Positions 21,359 through 22,287 of a stretch of 22,287 bases of DNA are shown here, in pieces. The stretch is taken from the IMG/VR virus record IMGVR_UViG_3300021440_000130, positions 1 through 22,287 of that record. One strand, given 5' to 3'. Position 1 is the first letter of the stretch, and each line of letters starts with the position of its first letter. The position numbers and the translations under genes are program-made. The DNA comes from a virus. Under the pieces are notes generated by a model, which worked only from the letters and a program-made list of their open reading frames with translations, did no database searches and was not told the origin of the DNA.

Positions 21359-21853
21359 CTATGCTCCATGGCCGGAGATCATCGTCTTCGCGGCGTGTTC
21401 CTTCGCGCGTACCGCAGCAGCCTCGGGGCTGTAGTCCACCTCCGCCTCGCTGATGCCGCGCTCGGTGAGCAGCAGCTCGCGGTCGAGGAGGGCGATGGCA
21501 TTCACGGGCTTCACGTTGCGCAGCGCCTTGATCAGGCGGTCGCGCCAGTCGTTCGGCCAGATCGCCTCCATGTGGCGGGCGAGGGCGCGCATGCCGTAGA
21601 TCGGCACGATGGGGTCGAGCGTCGGGGTGCCGTCCTTGCCGCCCATGGCCCAGCGGGCGCAGAGCGTGCCGAGGTTGTCCGAGTAGGTCGAGAGGCGGAC
21701 ATAGGCGGGCTGGTAGTTGAGGATGTTGTCGATGGCGAGCTGCTTCAGGTCGCTGTCGTAGCCCTTCTGGCCAGACGCTGCGATCTCGTTCTCGACGCAC
21801 ATCTTGGCCATGGACGAGAGGTCCGTGCCGGGTGCGTGGATGATGACAGTCAT
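21359..21853 (-). CDS. Hypothetical protein of 164 aa
   Basis: The product begins MTVIIHAPGTDLSSMAKMCV and contains mostly helical segments (LKQLAIDNILNYQPAYVRL; MRALARHMEAIWPNDWRDRL), ending in a charged part (SPEAAAVRAKEHAAKTM). I chose ATG 21853 because GGAG stands about eight bases before it. An in-frame ATG at 21865 is a weaker alternative, and the longer frame upstream lacks support. It is the first gene after a candidate promoter, so it may be expressed at high level. I do not recognise a family. Confidence 0.7.
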   Translation of the reverse strand: MTVIIHAPGTDLSSMAKMCVENEIAASGQKGYDSDLKQLAIDNILNYQPAYVRLSTYSDNLGTLCARWAMGGKDGTPTLDPIVPIYGMRALARHMEAIWPNDWRDRLIKALRNVKPVNAIALLDRELLLTERGISEAEVDYSPEAAAVRAKEHAAKTMISGHGA

Positions 21854-21889
21854 GGGGGTCTCCATGCGGGCGGGATTGCCCGACAGCAC

Positions 21890-21918
21890 AGTGTAGCACA
21901 ACCACGGAACCATGCCAT
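21890..21918 (-). promoter_or_regulatory. Candidate leftward promoter
   Basis: On the minus strand ATGGCA (21913-21918) and an extended -10, TGCTACACT (TACACT 21890-21895), are 17 bases apart. Each hexamer matches consensus at four of six positions. Transcription would start about 30 bases before the 21359-21853 gene. A palindrome CTGCGCGCAG (21922-21931) just upstream could be an operator. Confidence 0.35.
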
Positions 21919-21931
21919 GCGCTGCGCGCAG

Positions 21932-22287
21932 ACCTGCCATGCGGTCGATTTTCGTTGACCCTGTAACTTACTGATAAACAATGACGAATTTGACACCTCG
22001 TAGGAAGGCCGCTGAGTGCCCTCGGACGTGGGGGCCGCTAGGGTAGGATGGGTCCGGCACGAACGCCGCCTACGGGCCTCCTATTGAATAGGTATGCATC
22101 CAGCACATGTCTGTCATGCATGATGGTCGCTTAACTTCGCTCTACAGCGGGCGCATATAGAGGGGGCACCGAGGTGTGCAGCGAGGTCCCAGCCTCTAGC
22201 CCTCCCTCCCGGCGCGCGCTGATTGACATCGTGAATAGCAGATCGAAACCCCGGCCCGAGCCCGAGGCGCACCCGAACGCGACCCGC
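21932..22287. other. Non-coding right end, AT-rich patch and palindromes
   Basis: I find no convincing gene in these 356 bases. A tract at about 21948-21993 is clearly AT-rich against its surroundings and could be a promoter or control region. Palindromes lie at 22080-22121. A short open plus-strand frame from a GTG at 22174 with AGGGGG before it continues to the edge. A minus-strand frame open from the right edge to about 22119 is also present. Neither is reliable. Confidence 0.5.
22080..22121. repeat. Series of four palindromes spaced about 11 bp
   Basis: CCTATTGAATAGG (22080-22092), ATGCAT (22094-22099), ACATGT (22105-22110) and ATGCAT (22116-22121) follow one another with centres 10.5, 11 and 11 bp apart. 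They therefore lie on one face of the helix. This would suit cooperative binding of a dimeric protein. Confidence 0.6.

Noticed and set aside
21955-21995. Plus-strand promoter at TTGACC or TTGACA
   Set aside because: No acceptable -10 element lies 16-18 bases downstream of either.
22119-22287. Minus-strand frame open from the right edge ending at about 22119
   Set aside because: It would run through the palindrome region's edge; the composition is weak and 55 open codons can occur by chance here. The next window could settle it.
1-22287. tRNA, integrase or attachment site
   Set aside because: I saw no cloverleaf sequence, no tyrosine or serine recombinase motif and no paired att-like repeats.

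Overview
The window looks like about 22 kb of a tailed double-stranded DNA phage (or a recently integrated prophage) with a GC-rich genome. I infer a podovirus-like, P22-type virion because the packaging and head genes form a recognisable series: small and large terminase, a long P22-type portal with a glutamine-rich C-terminal part, a scaffold followed directly by the major capsid protein, no visible head protease, then a gp4-like adaptor and a beta-rich nozzle/DNA-stabilisation protein that runs off the left edge. The high GC content and the style of the small accessory proteins suggest a proteobacterial host, probably an alphaproteobacterium, but nothing in the sequence proves the host. I see no integrase, lysis cassette, replication gene, tRNA or CRISPR array.

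Nearly everything is read leftwards (minus strand), with starts and stops overlapping or a few bases apart. From right to left in transcription order: (1) 21.9-22.3 kb is a non-coding, partly AT-rich end with a series of phased palindromes and a candidate leftward promoter. (2) 20.1-21.85 kb holds an unknown 164-residue protein, a strong intrinsic terminator, an Acb2/Tad1-like protein (anti-CBASS/anti-Thoeris sponge family) with an N-terminal extension, a small helix-turn-helix protein, a one-helix membrane peptide and an 81-residue protein. (3) 17.7-20.1 kb is an array of tiny overlapping genes that is best read as a diverged tandem duplication: a C-x-B-A unit (18894-20115) followed by a second C-x-x-B-A unit (17666-18862). 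The conserved C-terminal codons of each gene also supply the ribosome binding site of the next.

(4) 12.4-17.6 kb carries terminase small and large subunits and a 1128-residue virion-type protein with an HEGQH zinc-protease motif. (5) A lone plus-strand gene of 63 codons (12210-12401) sits between this protein and the portal. (6) 5.8-12.2 kb holds the portal, two small proteins, a Cys-rich protein, a beta-rich appendage/fibre-like protein and a protein made of ten 22-residue repeats. (7) 1-5.8 kb holds a Cys-motif protein, scaffold, capsid, decoration-like protein, a hairpin, a coiled-coil protein, a small protein, the adaptor and the nozzle-like protein.

The likely logic is that the structural genes make and fill the head, while the small genes at the right are accessory, host-interaction or anti-defence functions entering first in the same leftward transcription. 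Because the terminator at 21227-21252 leaves no room for a promoter before the next gene, expression of the rest of the block probably depends on read-through, antitermination or internal promoters not seen here.
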